Shown: positions 46,479 to 55,517 of the stretch, in pieces
Numbering within the stretch: the first letter of the stretch is position 1
Layout: each line of letters starts with the position of its first letter
Assembly: GCF_000421185.1 (NCBI RefSeq)
Contig: NZ_ATWJ01000001.1
Coordinates: forward strand, 124,001-188,000
Reading direction: 5' to 3'
DNA length: 64,000 nt
From: Ornithinimicrobium pekingense DSM 21552
Lineage (GTDB): Bacteria > Actinomycetota > Actinomycetes > Actinomycetales > Dermatophilaceae
Position numbers and translations under genes: made by a program
Notes under the pieces: generated by a model
The model's input: the letters and a program-made list of their open reading frames with translations, nothing else
Databases searched by the model: none
Told to the model about the DNA's origin: nothing

Positions 46479-48542
46479 GTGCCCGCCAGCCCACCCCATA
46501 CCTCTCCACACACCTCTCCACCGCCCATCACCCCCGACGCCGAGCTCGCCCTGGAGCAGGCGCACCTCGAGCGCGCCCGCGCCGAGCTGGCCCGCATGCG
46601 CGAGCACACCCTCTCGCTGCAGGCCGACGGCGGCGACGCGATCGCCGGGGAGTCGCTCGCGCGCACCCTGTGGCTGCGCGCTCGGGCCCTGCAGGACGAC
46701 CCGCGCACGACGCTCTTCTTCGGCCGCATCGACACGGACACCCCCGAGCGTCTCTACATCGGCCGGCGGCACGTCAGCGACGAGGACGGCGACCCCGTCG
46801 TCGTCGACTGGCGGGCGGGGGTGTCGACCGCGTTCTACCGGGCGAGCCCGACCGAGCCGATGGGCGTGGAGCGGCGGCGGCGCTTCGGGGTCGAGGAGGG
46901 GCGGCTGACGGCCTTCGAGGACGAGCTGCTGACCGCGGGCGGCCCGCCCGGGGCGCAGGGCCACGGGGAGGGCCAGAGCCAGATTCTTGCCCGCGAGATC
47001 GAGCGCCCCCGGATCGGCCCGATGCGCGACATCGTCGCCACCATCCAGCCCGAGCAGGACGAGATCGTCCGCGCCGACGTCGCCACGACCATCTGCGTCC
47101 AGGGCGCGCCCGGCACCGGCAAGACCGCGGTCGGGCTGCACCGCGCCGCCTGGCTGCTCTACGCCTTCGGCGAGCGCCTGGCCCGGGGCGGTGTGCTGGT
47201 CGTCGGGCCCAACCGGGCCTTCCTCGAGCACGTCGGCGCGGTCCTGCCCTCGCTGGGCGAGGTCACCGTGCGCCACACCACCGTCGAGGAGCTCGTCGGG
47301 CACGCGGTGGTCCGGGCCGTCGACGCCCCGGACGTGGCCCGGCTCAAGGGCGAGGCGCGGATGGCCGACGTGCTGCGCGAGGCCGTCTGGGGGCACGTGC
47401 GGCCCGCGACCGAGGCGCTGGTGGTGCCCCGCGGGTCGCGCCGGTGGCGGGTGCCCGCCTACGAGGTGCAGGACATCCTGGACGAGCTGCGCGTCCGCGG
47501 GGTCCGCTACGCCGCCGCCCGCGCGATGCTGCCCCAGCGCCTCGCCCACGCGGTGCTCGTGGCGATGGAGCGCTCGGGCGACTCCCCCGACGACCGGGTG
47601 CAGGACGCGGTCGCGCGGTCGGCCGCGGTCAAGGCCTACGTCAGGTCCGTCTGGCCCGAGGTCACGCCGCAGGCCGTGGTCGCCGAGCTGCTCTCGGCCG
47701 GCGAGGGGCTGGAGGACGACCAGCGGGCGATGGTCTGGGACCGGCCGCGCGCGCCCCGCAGCGCGCGGTGGAGCGTCGCCGACCTGGCCCTGCTCGACGA
47801 GGTGGCCGACCTGCTCGAGCGCACCCCCAGCCTGGGCCACGTGGTCCTCGACGAGGCCCAGGACCTCTCGCCCATGCAGCTGCGTGCCGTCGGTCGTCGT
47901 GCCTCCACGGGCTCGCTGACCGTCCTGGGCGACATCGCCCAGGGCACCACCCCGTGGGCCACCGGCTCCTGGGCGGAGTCGCTGCAGCACCTGGGCAAGG
48001 CCCTGGACGGCGATGACGTCCACCTGGAGGTGCTCGACCGCGGCTTCCGCGTCCCCGCGTCGGTCATCGAGTATGCGGCTCGCCTGCTCCCGCACATGGC
48101 GCCCGGGCTCGGGGCACCCCGGTCGGTGCGCTCCCACCCGGGCCGGCTGGACGTGCTGGCGGTCGGCGACCCCGTGGCCGGCACCGTCGAGGCGGTCCGG
48201 GCGGCAGCGGCGCACGAGGGCTCCCTCGGGGTCATCGTCCCCGACGCCTGGGTCGACCGGGTCGGCTCGGCCCTGACGGCGGCCGCCGTGGAGCACGAGG
48301 TGCTCGACGGCTCGCACGCCGAGGAGCGCATCCTGCCCGTGCACCTCGTCCCCGCCACCGTGGCCAAGGGCCTGGAGTTCGACCAGGTCGTCGTCACCGA
48401 GCCGGCGCAGATCGCCGAGGCCGAGCCGGACCGGCGCAGCGGGCTGCGCCGCCTCTACGTGGTGCTGACCCGTGCGGTGAGCGGGCTGACGGTGGTGCAC
48501 GCCCGACCGCTGCCCGGTCCCCTCGCAGGTGAGGCCGGGTAG
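46479..48542 (+). CDS. HelD-family UvrD-like helicase/RNA polymerase recycling ATPase
   Basis: SF1 helicase-like protein, 687 aa. An N-terminal coiled-coil arm (ALEQAHLERARAELARMREH) precedes VDWRAGVSTAFYRASP, a HelD hallmark. Walker A is QGAPGTGKTAVGLHRAAWL near residue 210 and Walker B VVLDEAQDLSPMQLR near 457; the C-terminal UvrD motif is TVAKGLEFDQVVV. HelD proteins remove stalled RNA polymerase, and some actinobacterial members (HelR) give rifampicin tolerance. GTG at 46479 with GAGG 6 bases upstream; longer in-frame starts are possible. No rifamycin-associated element is seen upstream. Confidence 0.85.
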   Translation: MPASPPHTSPHTSPPPITPDAELALEQAHLERARAELARMREHTLSLQADGGDAIAGESLARTLWLRARALQDDPRTTLFFGRIDTDTPERLYIGRRHVSDEDGDPVVVDWRAGVSTAFYRASPTEPMGVERRRRFGVEEGRLTAFEDELLTAGGPPGAQGHGEGQSQILAREIERPRIGPMRDIVATIQPEQDEIVRADVATTICVQGAPGTGKTAVGLHRAAWLLYAFGERLARGGVLVVGPNRAFLEHVGAVLPSLGEVTVRHTTVEELVGHAVVRAVDAPDVARLKGEARMADVLREAVWGHVRPATEALVVPRGSRRWRVPAYEVQDILDELRVRGVRYAAARAMLPQRLAHAVLVAMERSGDSPDDRVQDAVARSAAVKAYVRSVWPEVTPQAVVAELLSAGEGLEDDQRAMVWDRPRAPRSARWSVADLALLDEVADLLERTPSLGHVVLDEAQDLSPMQLRAVGRRASTGSLTVLGDIAQGTTPWATGSWAESLQHLGKALDGDDVHLEVLDRGFRVPASVIEYAARLLPHMAPGLGAPRSVRSHPGRLDVLAVGDPVAGTVEAVRAAAAHEGSLGVIVPDAWVDRVGSALTAAAVEHEVLDGSHAEERILPVHLVPATVAKGLEFDQVVVTEPAQIAEAEPDRRSGLRRLYVVLTRAVSGLTVVHARPLPGPLAGEAG

Positions 48543-48609
48543 CCGTGCGGGAGCGCACGGCATACCGTGGTGGCACGGACCGCCTGACCCCCCACGAACA
48601 GGAGAGACC

Positions 48610-49215
48610 ATGCACCCCACGCACGTCCCGCTGCGCGTCGCGACCGGCGCCTTCATCCTCAACTCGGGCCTGAACAAGCTCAAGGCCGACGAGGAGGGCC
48701 AGGAGCAGATGCACGGCTGGGCCTCGAGCGTCTACCCGATGTTCAAGGACATGAGCGCCAAGGACTTCACCAAGCTGCTCGGCTACGGCGAGATCGGCGT
48801 GGGGGCGCTGCTGCTGCTGCCGACAGTCCCCTCCGCGGTCGCGGGCACCGCGCTCGCCGCGTTCGGGGCCGGCCTGACGGGCATGTACCTGAAGACGCCG
48901 GGCATGACCGAGGACGACGGCGTGCGCCCGACCGCCGACGGCACCGGCCTGGCCAAGGACGTCTGGCTCGTGGGCGCCGGCCTGACCCTGGCGACCCAGT
49001 CCTTCCTCTCCGGCACCAAGCACGCGGCCAAGGCCGTGGCCGGCGGTGTGACCGGTGCGGCGACCTCGGTCGCCACGGGCGTCACCGGCGCGGTCGGCTC
49101 GGCGGGGCACTCCGCCGGCGGTGGCGTGCGCGGCCTGCTCGACGGGGCCCACAACGCCCGCGAGGAGCTCGCCGACGCCCTCGCCGATCTGGCGGAGTCC
49201 ATGACCAAGCGCTGA
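48610..49215 (+). CDS. DoxX-like membrane protein, uncharacterised
   Basis: Membrane protein, 201 aa. It starts MHPTHVPLRVATGAFILNSGLNKL, followed by a charged segment, then LGYGEIGVGALLLLPTVPSAV and two further hydrophobic stretches. The N-terminal half resembles DoxX/DUF4267-type small membrane proteins. The C-terminal 60 residues are Gly/Ala/Thr-rich, ending in a helix EELADALADLAESMTKR. AGGAGAG precedes the ATG at 48610. No operon partner; the helicase gene ends 67 bp upstream and a CATACCGT box lies between. Confidence 0.65.
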   Translation: MHPTHVPLRVATGAFILNSGLNKLKADEEGQEQMHGWASSVYPMFKDMSAKDFTKLLGYGEIGVGALLLLPTVPSAVAGTALAAFGAGLTGMYLKTPGMTEDDGVRPTADGTGLAKDVWLVGAGLTLATQSFLSGTKHAAKAVAGGVTGAATSVATGVTGAVGSAGHSAGGGVRGLLDGAHNAREELADALADLAESMTKR

Positions 49216-49388
49216 CGCAGTCTCGGCCGCCGGTGGCGGTGCAGCCGCTCCCGGTGGGTTGTGTAACGTGAGTGCCCGCAAGAGGGGGATCCGAGGCGCG
49301 CGCTTGCGCTCCCGCACGCCCCCGCCCGGACCTGACGCCCCCGGTCCTGACGGGGTTGGGACGTCCTGACGCGCGAGGAGATTCACAC
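49216..49388 (+). promoter_or_regulatory. Leader region upstream of lipoprotein/OmpA operon
   Basis: Contains TTGTGTAACGT near 49259-49269 (TAACGT fits TANNNT) and about 115 bases of C- and G-rich leader with short complementary runs (GACGCCCCCGG, GGACCTGACG). No ORF is seen. It ends with GAGGAG 9 bases before the ATG. Confidence 0.4.
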
Positions 49389-50003
49389 ATGCACGCACGA
49401 CCCGGCAGGCTCGCCGGCCTGACCCTGGCCGCAGCCCTGGCCCTCTCGGCCTGCAGCGGGGGCGGGGACCCCATCGAGGAGCAGGCGTCGGACCAGCCGT
49501 CCGCTGCCTCCGGCGCTGCACCCCAGACCTCGACCCCGGCGCCGGCCGATGCGGCCGGCCAGGCCGCGGCGACCACCGACCCGAACGCGGTCGAGCCTGC
49601 CCAGGCGCAGACCGTCGAGCTGGGTGAGTCGATGTCGGTCAGCACCGAAGAATCCGCCTTCACGATCACCGTGCACCGGGTCCTGGTCCACGACTACTAC
49701 GTCGAGGCCGAGATCACCCTGGTCAACGACGCCGACGACGAGCTCGACACCTGGTACGGGTCCGCCACCACCAGCTCGCCGCGTCTCTACGACGACCGCG
49801 GTCGGACCTACGCCTTCCAGGTGCAGGCCGGCGGCGACGGACAGACCCTGAGGCTGCAGCCGGGGGAGGGCGTGGACGCCGTCCTCGTCTTCGCCGGCCG
49901 GGTGGACGCCGAGGCCACCAAACTGACGCTGGACTTCAGCGAGATCTTCGGCGACGGCTGGTCGCAGGTGATGTTCGACGCGCCACTGGCGGGTCGCCGA
50001 TGA
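49389..50003 (+). CDS. Secreted lipoprotein, unknown function
   Basis: A 204-aa lipoprotein. The lipobox LALSACSGGG lies near residue 22, then a Ser/Ala/Thr/Pro linker to about residue 85. The C-terminal beta-rich domain (TVHRVLVHDYYVEAEITLVND, TLDFSEIFGDGW) resembles DUF4352-like immunoglobulin-type domains. ATG at 49389 with GAGGAG upstream. The stop overlaps the next gene (ATGA), so it is coupled to an OmpA-domain protein; the two probably act together at the envelope. Confidence 0.75.
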   Translation: MHARPGRLAGLTLAAALALSACSGGGDPIEEQASDQPSAASGAAPQTSTPAPADAAGQAAATTDPNAVEPAQAQTVELGESMSVSTEESAFTITVHRVLVHDYYVEAEITLVNDADDELDTWYGSATTSSPRLYDDRGRTYAFQVQAGGDGQTLRLQPGEGVDAVLVFAGRVDAEATKLTLDFSEIFGDGWSQVMFDAPLAGRR

Positions 50004-50605
50004 GCCGCTTCCCGCGGGCTCTCCCGCTCGCGCTGGGGCTGAGCGTGGTCGGCTCCGTCGTGGCCGTTGCCTCCGAGGAGGCACCCGTGCCGGAGGGCTA
50101 CGAGGCGCCTCGGACGACCGTCACCGTCTCCACCGTCTGGGAGGCGCCGCGGTCCACCGTGTCGCTGTTCTACACCGACCCGCCCGAGGCCGGGACGGAG
50201 GCCCTGGAGGAGGCGCTCGGTGTGACCACCGAGGCCGACGACCAGGTCATGCAGATCTCGGACCGGTTCCTGTTCGACTTCGACTCCGCCGAGCTCCGGC
50301 CCACGGCGGCCAGCAGCCTCGACACGGTGCTGGCCCTGCTGGAGCAGTCGGACGCGCCGGTCGAGGTGATCGGCCACACCGACGGCCTCGGCACGGACGA
50401 GGTCAACCAGCCGCTGTCGGAGGAGCGCGCCGAGGCGGTGGCCGACTACCTCGTCGAGCACGGGATCGACGAGGGCCGCCTCACCTCCTCCGGCAAGGGG
50501 TCGAGCGAACCGGTCGCCGAGAACACCCACCCGGACGGTCGTGACAACCCCGAGGGTCGGCAGCAGAACCGGCGCGTCGAGATCCGCTTCTCTGACGACG
50601 GCTGA
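50000..50605 (+). CDS. OmpA-domain exported protein
   Basis: A 201-aa protein with an N-terminal signal or anchor (FPRALPLALGLSVVGSVVAVAS) and a C-terminal OmpA/MotB domain from about residue 85. Peptidoglycan-binding signatures are RFLFDFDSAELRPTA, VIGHTDGLGTDEVNQPLSEERA and the final GRQQNRRVEIRF. No beta-barrel is present. In a monoderm it should bind meso-DAP or related peptidoglycan outside the membrane, like mycobacterial ArfA. The ATG overlaps the lipoprotein stop by 4 bp. Confidence 0.88.
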   Translation: MSRFPRALPLALGLSVVGSVVAVASEEAPVPEGYEAPRTTVTVSTVWEAPRSTVSLFYTDPPEAGTEALEEALGVTTEADDQVMQISDRFLFDFDSAELRPTAASSLDTVLALLEQSDAPVEVIGHTDGLGTDEVNQPLSEERAEAVADYLVEHGIDEGRLTSSGKGSSEPVAENTHPDGRDNPEGRQQNRRVEIRFSDDG

Positions 50606-50618
50606 CCGCGGGCCTACA

Positions 50619-50636
50619 GGCAGCGGGTCCGCTGCC
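50619..50636. terminator. Short hairpin between OmpA and cyclase genes
   Basis: GGCAGCGG-GT-CCGCTGCC, perfect 8-bp arms, located between two convergent genes (ends at 50605 and 50649). Confidence 0.6.
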
Positions 50637-50648
50637 GGCCGCCGCAGG

Positions 50649-52019
50649 TCAGTCAGGCTCCTCCCGGTCGAGGCCCAGCACCAGGTGGGTCTCGACCGGC
50701 TCGGTCTTGCCCTTGAGCTCCAGCCGCCCCAGCGGCCGGGTCCGGGCCGTCGGAGGCAGGGCCGCGAGCGTGGCGGGGCCGACTGCGACACCGCCTGTCG
50801 GTGCCTGCGCCTCGATCCGGGCCGCGGTGTTGACCGTGTCGCCGATGACGGTGTGCGTGCGCCCGCCGTGCGTGCCCAGCACGCTGACGGTCGCCGGGCC
50901 GGTGTTCACGCCGACGCGGAAGCGCGGCCAGCCCGGGTGCCGTCCCGCCACGACGCTCGTCTCGCGCTGCAGCGCCAGCCCGGCGCGCACCGCCCGGACC
51001 GCGTGGTCGGGCTGGTCGCCGCGGGTGTTGAAGGTGACCATGACGGCGTCGCCGACGATCCGGTCGACGTCGCCGCCGTGGCGCAGCGCGGCCGGGACGG
51101 CGACCGACAGGTAGTCGTTGAGCATCGCGGTCACCTCCTCCGGCTCCTGGCTCTCGGAGAAGGCGGTGAAGCCCTGCAGGTCGGCGAACAGCACGCTGGC
51201 CTCGCGCCGCCCTGCGGAGGTGTCGTCGAGGTAGAGCGCGGCGAAGCGCTCCTCGTGCCACGACCGCCGGGCGCCGACGGCCACGAGCGCGAAGGCGGCG
51301 AGCAGCAGCACGTGCCACTCCCACCAGGACAGCTGCCAGTTGCGGGCCAGCGCCATCGCCACCAGGGACTGGGCCAGGAGCAGGTATGCGGCCGCGACCG
51401 CCAGCAGCACACCCTCGCGTCGGGTGCGCCACCGGCGTGCGTAGTGCCATGCGGCCAGGACGTAGAGGACGATGCCCGGGACGGCGACCAGCAGCGGCAG
51501 CCGCTCGGCCCCGGCCGGCGGTCCGCCCAGGGGCGGCAGGCCGGCCAGCGACACCACGGCCCAGGCGAGCATGAGCGCCAGCAGACCCCACCGCAGCCAG
51601 CGGGCGAGGGCGACCTCGGCGACAGCGCCGTCCCCGGCGACGTCCCTGGTCGAGCGCAGGGCGAAGAGCGAGCCGAGCGCCACCCCGATCGGCGTGGCGA
51701 CGGCGAAGCCGATGTTGGACCCCTCCAGCAGCACACCGGGGGTCGCCAGGGCGTGCAGCCCGAGGAACCCGGCGGAGGAGAGGAAGGCCAGCGACACGTG
51801 CGCCAGCCGGGCGTCGCCGCGCCGTGCCGCCGCGTCGCCGGTGGCGTAGGCCAGCACCGCCGACAACGCCGCTGACCCCAGCACCAGCCAGAAGTGGGCC
51901 GGGTGGTGCTCCCACCGCAGGTCGAGCGCCGGCCGGGCGACCAGCAGGGCCAGTCCCGCCAGCGGGAGCACGAGCGCAGCCGCGACGGCGACCAGGGTGC
52001 CTGACCTGCGCGGCTCCAT
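50649..52019 (-). CDS. Membrane-bound class III adenylate/guanylate cyclase
   Basis: A 456-aa protein with an N-terminal membrane domain of six to eight helices (residues about 10-245) and a C-terminal class III nucleotidyl cyclase domain. Metal-binding Asp residues are in SVLFADLQGFTAFSE and RIVGDAVMVTF; the transition-state Asn/Arg are in GDTVNTAARIEA. These residues are intact, so it should be active; ATP versus GTP choice is unclear. No HAMP domain is seen. The cNMP-binding DUF294 protein at 2495 could be one reader of its product. ATG at 52017-52019 coincides with a GGTATG hexamer. Confidence 0.88.
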   Translation of the reverse strand: MEPRRSGTLVAVAAALVLPLAGLALLVARPALDLRWEHHPAHFWLVLGSAALSAVLAYATGDAAARRGDARLAHVSLAFLSSAGFLGLHALATPGVLLEGSNIGFAVATPIGVALGSLFALRSTRDVAGDGAVAEVALARWLRWGLLALMLAWAVVSLAGLPPLGGPPAGAERLPLLVAVPGIVLYVLAAWHYARRWRTRREGVLLAVAAAYLLLAQSLVAMALARNWQLSWWEWHVLLLAAFALVAVGARRSWHEERFAALYLDDTSAGRREASVLFADLQGFTAFSESQEPEEVTAMLNDYLSVAVPAALRHGGDVDRIVGDAVMVTFNTRGDQPDHAVRAVRAGLALQRETSVVAGRHPGWPRFRVGVNTGPATVSVLGTHGGRTHTVIGDTVNTAARIEAQAPTGGVAVGPATLAALPPTARTRPLGRLELKGKTEPVETHLVLGLDREEPD

Positions 52020-52032
52020 ACCCGTCCCGCTC

Positions 52033-53724
52033 TCACCCGTGCGGGGTGCTCAGGTGCACGTGCACCTCGGAGACCACGACCGACCCCTCCCCCACGGCGG
52101 AGGCGACGCGCTTGACCGAGCCGGCGCGGACGTCACCGACCGCGAACAGGCCCGGCACCGACGTCTCGTGCGGGTGCAGGTTGAGGTCGGACAGGTCGTG
52201 AGCCGCCTCGGTCCCGGTGAGCACGAAGCCGCGCTCGTCGCGGCGGACCTCGGCGGGCAGCCAGTCGGTGTGCGGCTCGGCGCCGATCATGACGAAGAAG
52301 CCGTCGACCTCGATGTCGCGGGTGGCCCCGGTGCCGCGGTCGGTCAGGGTCAGGCCCTCCAGGCGCCCGTCGCCGGTGGCGGCCGTGACGTCGCTGGCCA
52401 GGTGCACGGAGATGACCGGCTCACCGGCGATGGCCTCGATGAGGTAGGCCGACATGGTCTCCTCCAGCCGCGCCCCGCGCACGACCAGGTGCACCGCGGT
52501 GCAGTAGCGCGCCAGCTGCAGCACCGCCTGGCCGGCGGAGTTGCCGCCGCCGGCGACCGCGGCCGCCAGGCCCGCGAGCGCGTGCGCCGCCGAGACGCTG
52601 GCGCCGTAGTAGACCCCCTTGCCGGTGAAGGCCTCCACGCTGGGCACCCCGAGCCGCCGGTAGGCCACCCCGCAGGCCAGGATCACGGCGCGCGCGGTGA
52701 CCGCGCCCTGCCCGGAGACCGTCGCCCGGAAGGCATCGCCGACCCGCTCCAGGCTCTCCACCTCGCGGGTGAGCACGAAGTGGGCGCCGAAGACCCACGC
52801 CTGCTGGTAGCCGCGCTGGGCCAGCTCGGCACCGCTGAGCCCGCGGGAGAAGCCGAGGTAGTTGCGGATCAGCGAGCTGGTGCCCGCCTGGCCCCCGATC
52901 GCCTCGCGCTCCACCACCAACGTCGAGAGCCCCTCGGAGGCGCCGTAGACCGCGGCGGCCAGGCCGGAGGGACCGGCCCCGATGACGAGCAGGTCGAAGT
53001 CGCGCTTGGGGCCGTCGATCTCGGTGGGGATCCCCCAGGCGCGCAGCACCTCGGTGTCGGAGGGGTCGACGAGCGTGGGTCCGCCGATGGCCGGCATCCA
53101 CACGACCACCTCTCCCTCGCGCTCGGGTGCGGCGGCCTCGAGCACCCGCTGCCCCTGCGGGGAGGACCGGTCGCGGAAGGCGTAGGGCACGCGGTTGCGC
53201 TGGAGCAGGTTGCTGACCTCGAAGGCCCGCCCGGAGTGCGGGTCGGCCACCACGACGACCTCGCGCTTGTTGCGGGGGTCGGCGCGCGACCAGTCCTGGA
53301 CGATCTCGGCGATCGTGCGGTGGAACAGCTCGTCCCCCTCGGTCCAGGGCCGCAGCACGTAGGAGTGCAGGTCACCGACCGCGGTCCCGCGCAGGATCGT
53401 GCGGGCCACGTCCTGGTCGGCCCACGCGCCCCAGTCCACCAGCAGGCCGCGCCGGGCCTCGGGGTGGGCGGTCCGGGCCAGGTTGAGCAGCTCGTCGCGC
53501 TCCTCGGCGCCGATCCGGTCGTCGACGAGGATGAGCGCGACCCGCTCGCCGCGCCGGGCCGCCCCCTCCAGCTGGCGGCGCGCGTCGATCACGGAGGCCT
53601 CGCCGCGCACGCGGTAGGTCCCGGCGAAGCTGCGCGCGAGCTCGGTCTCCGTCCGCCCCAGCCGCCTGGGGTCGGTCTCGACCGCCAGCAGGAGGGGACG
53701 CAGACCCCAGTCGTCCACGGGCAT
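52033..53724 (-). CDS. Receiver/thioredoxin-like/thioredoxin-reductase-like fusion flavoprotein
   Basis: A 563-aa fusion. Residues about 1-140 look like a receiver-type domain (LLLAVETDPRRL start, VALILVDDRIG at the usual phospho-Asp strand). Residues about 150-235 look like a glutaredoxin/thioredoxin fold without cysteines (VVVVADPHSGRAFEVSNLLQ). The rest is thioredoxin-reductase-like: FAD motif VIGAGPSGLAAAVYGASEG, NADP motif VAGGGNSAGQAVLQLA, and LFAVGDVRAGSVKRVASAVG. The redox CxxC expected after GKGVYY is absent (GASV instead), so it is unlikely to reduce thioredoxin directly. ATG at 53722-53724. Divergent from the aldo/keto reductase gene. Confidence 0.82.
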   Translation of the reverse strand: MPVDDWGLRPLLLAVETDPRRLGRTETELARSFAGTYRVRGEASVIDARRQLEGAARRGERVALILVDDRIGAEERDELLNLARTAHPEARRGLLVDWGAWADQDVARTILRGTAVGDLHSYVLRPWTEGDELFHRTIAEIVQDWSRADPRNKREVVVVADPHSGRAFEVSNLLQRNRVPYAFRDRSSPQGQRVLEAAAPEREGEVVVWMPAIGGPTLVDPSDTEVLRAWGIPTEIDGPKRDFDLLVIGAGPSGLAAAVYGASEGLSTLVVEREAIGGQAGTSSLIRNYLGFSRGLSGAELAQRGYQQAWVFGAHFVLTREVESLERVGDAFRATVSGQGAVTARAVILACGVAYRRLGVPSVEAFTGKGVYYGASVSAAHALAGLAAAVAGGGNSAGQAVLQLARYCTAVHLVVRGARLEETMSAYLIEAIAGEPVISVHLASDVTAATGDGRLEGLTLTDRGTGATRDIEVDGFFVMIGAEPHTDWLPAEVRRDERGFVLTGTEAAHDLSDLNLHPHETSVPGLFAVGDVRAGSVKRVASAVGEGSVVVSEVHVHLSTPHG

Positions 53725-53814
53725 GCCTGCAGCCTAGGGGCGGGGGGCGCGCGAGCGCCATACCCGATCCGGCCGGGTGCCCGCAAGCCGCGCGGGTGGG
53801 CCAGACTGGCGGGT

Positions 53815-54846
53815 ATGACGTACACGCCCGACCCCACGCGCTACGACTCGATGCACTACCGGAGGGTGGGCCGCTCCGGCCTGCGGCTGCCCGCGGTGAG
53901 CCTGGGCCTGTGGCACAACTTCGGCGACGACGTGAGCTTCGAGAAGCAGGAGGCGGTGCTGCGGCGGGCCTTCGACCTGGGGATCACGCACTTCGACCTG
54001 GCCAACAACTACGGCCCGCCCTACGGCTCGGCCGAGGAGAACATGGGCCGGCACCTGCGCCGCAGCTTCGCCGGGCTGCGCGACGAGCTGGTGATCTCCA
54101 GCAAGGCCGGCTGGGACATGTGGCCCGGTCCCTACGGGCAGGTCGGGGGCTCGCGCAAGTACCTCGTGGCCAGCCTGGACCAGTCGCTGCGGCGGATGGG
54201 GCTGGACTACGTCGACATCTTCTACCACCACCGGCCCGACCCGGAGACGCCGCTGGAGGAGACGATGGGCGCCCTCGACGCGATCGTGCGCTCGGGCAGG
54301 GCGCTCTACGTCGGGATCTCCTCCTACTCCGCCGAGGACACCCGCCGGGCCGCGACGATGCTGGCCGACCTCGGCACGCCGCTGCTCATCCACCAGCCGT
54401 CCTACTCCATGCTCAACCGCTGGGTGGAGCAGGACCAGCTGCTCGACACCCTCGACGACGTGGGCGCCGGCTGCATCGCCTTCTCGCCGCTGGCGCAGGG
54501 GATGCTGACGGACAAGTACCTGCACGGCATCCCCGAGGGCTCGCGCGCCACCCAGGGCAAGAGCCTGTCCACCGACCTCATCAACGACGAGACCGTCGAG
54601 CACCTGCGGGCCCTGGACCAGATCGCCTCCGGGCGCGGCCAGACCCTGGCGCAGATGGCCCTGGCGTGGGCGCTGCGGGACGAGCGGATGAGCTCGGTGC
54701 TCATCGGCGCCAGCAGCCCCGAGCAGCTGGAGCAGAACGTCTGCGCCCTCGACCGCATCACCTTCACCGCCGAGGAGCTGGCCGTCGTCGACGAGCACGC
54801 CCGCGACTCCGGCGTCGACCTGTGGCGGGGCGCGCGGCTCGGATGA
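53815..54846 (+). CDS. Aldo/keto reductase (YghZ-like)
   Basis: NADPH-dependent AKR, 343 aa. The catalytic tetrad is visible: Asp in FDLANNYGPPYGSAEENMG with Tyr, Lys in VISSKAGWDM, His in IFYHHRPDP. The cofactor end is SVLIGASSPEQLEQNV. The start MTYTPDPTRYDSMHYRRVGRSGLRLP resembles YghZ/L-glyceraldehyde-3-phosphate reductases. The ATG lies in a GGTATG hexamer. Stop overlaps the next gene's ATG (ATGA). Confidence 0.9.
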   Translation: MTYTPDPTRYDSMHYRRVGRSGLRLPAVSLGLWHNFGDDVSFEKQEAVLRRAFDLGITHFDLANNYGPPYGSAEENMGRHLRRSFAGLRDELVISSKAGWDMWPGPYGQVGGSRKYLVASLDQSLRRMGLDYVDIFYHHRPDPETPLEETMGALDAIVRSGRALYVGISSYSAEDTRRAATMLADLGTPLLIHQPSYSMLNRWVEQDQLLDTLDDVGAGCIAFSPLAQGMLTDKYLHGIPEGSRATQGKSLSTDLINDETVEHLRALDQIASGRGQTLAQMALAWALRDERMSSVLIGASSPEQLEQNVCALDRITFTAEELAVVDEHARDSGVDLWRGARLG

Positions 54847-55514
54847 GCGAGGCGCTGCTGGACCGGTGGCTCGACGACGTCGAGCTGCTGGCGCCCCGGG
54901 CGGGCCGCGACCTGTGGCTGCGCGAGGGGTCGCTGCTGCTGCGCGGCTGGGGCGAGGCGCACCGGCGCTACCACACCGTGGAGCACCTGGGCGAGGTGCT
55001 GGCCGCCCTGGACGAGCTCACCGGGGCCGGGGCCCTCGACGCCCGTGAGGCCCTGCTGGCGCGCACGGTGGGGTGGTTCCACGACGTCCACTACGACCCG
55101 CGGGCCGCTGCCGGCAGCAACGAGCACCGCAGCGCGACGATGGCCCGCGACCACCTCCACGCCCTCGGTGTCGACGACCGGCTGGTGGACGCCGTCGAGG
55201 CGGGGGTGCTCATGACCGCCGCGCACGAGCCCGACCCGGGCGCACCGCATACCCGGGTGCTCGAGGCCGTCCACGACGCGGACCTGTGGATCCTGTCCGC
55301 CCCCGCGCACAGGTATGCCGCCTACCGCGCGCAGGTGCGCGAGGAGTACGCCCACGTCCCCGACGACGCCTTCCGCGCCGGGCGCGGGCGGGTGCTGGCC
55401 GGGTTCGCACGGCGCGAGCGCCTCTACCGCACGGCGCACGCCCACGAGGCCTGGACCGGGCGGGCCCGGTCCAACCTGGCCGGCGAGCTGGCCGAGCTGG
55501 GTCAGCAGGGCTGA
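54843..55514 (+). CDS. HD-domain-like metal-dependent phosphohydrolase
   Basis: Small helical protein, 223 aa. RRYHTVEHLGEVLAAL, VGWFHDVHYDP and VLMTAAHEPDP supply the histidines and Asp expected of an HD metal site, and EAVHDADLWILS gives the final Asp. Matches predicted metal-dependent HD-superfamily phosphohydrolases of unknown substrate. Translationally coupled to the aldo/keto reductase by a 4-bp overlap, and 3 bp before the AlkD gene, so the three form one operon. Confidence 0.82.
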   Translation: MSEALLDRWLDDVELLAPRAGRDLWLREGSLLLRGWGEAHRRYHTVEHLGEVLAALDELTGAGALDAREALLARTVGWFHDVHYDPRAAAGSNEHRSATMARDHLHALGVDDRLVDAVEAGVLMTAAHEPDPGAPHTRVLEAVHDADLWILSAPAHRYAAYRAQVREEYAHVPDDAFRAGRGRVLAGFARRERLYRTAHAHEAWTGRARSNLAGELAELGQQG

Positions 55515-55517
55515 GGG

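Noticed and set aside
49276..49388. 6C or other structured RNA upstream of the lipoprotein gene
   Set aside because: C-runs are only five long and the two-hairpin layout is not evident.
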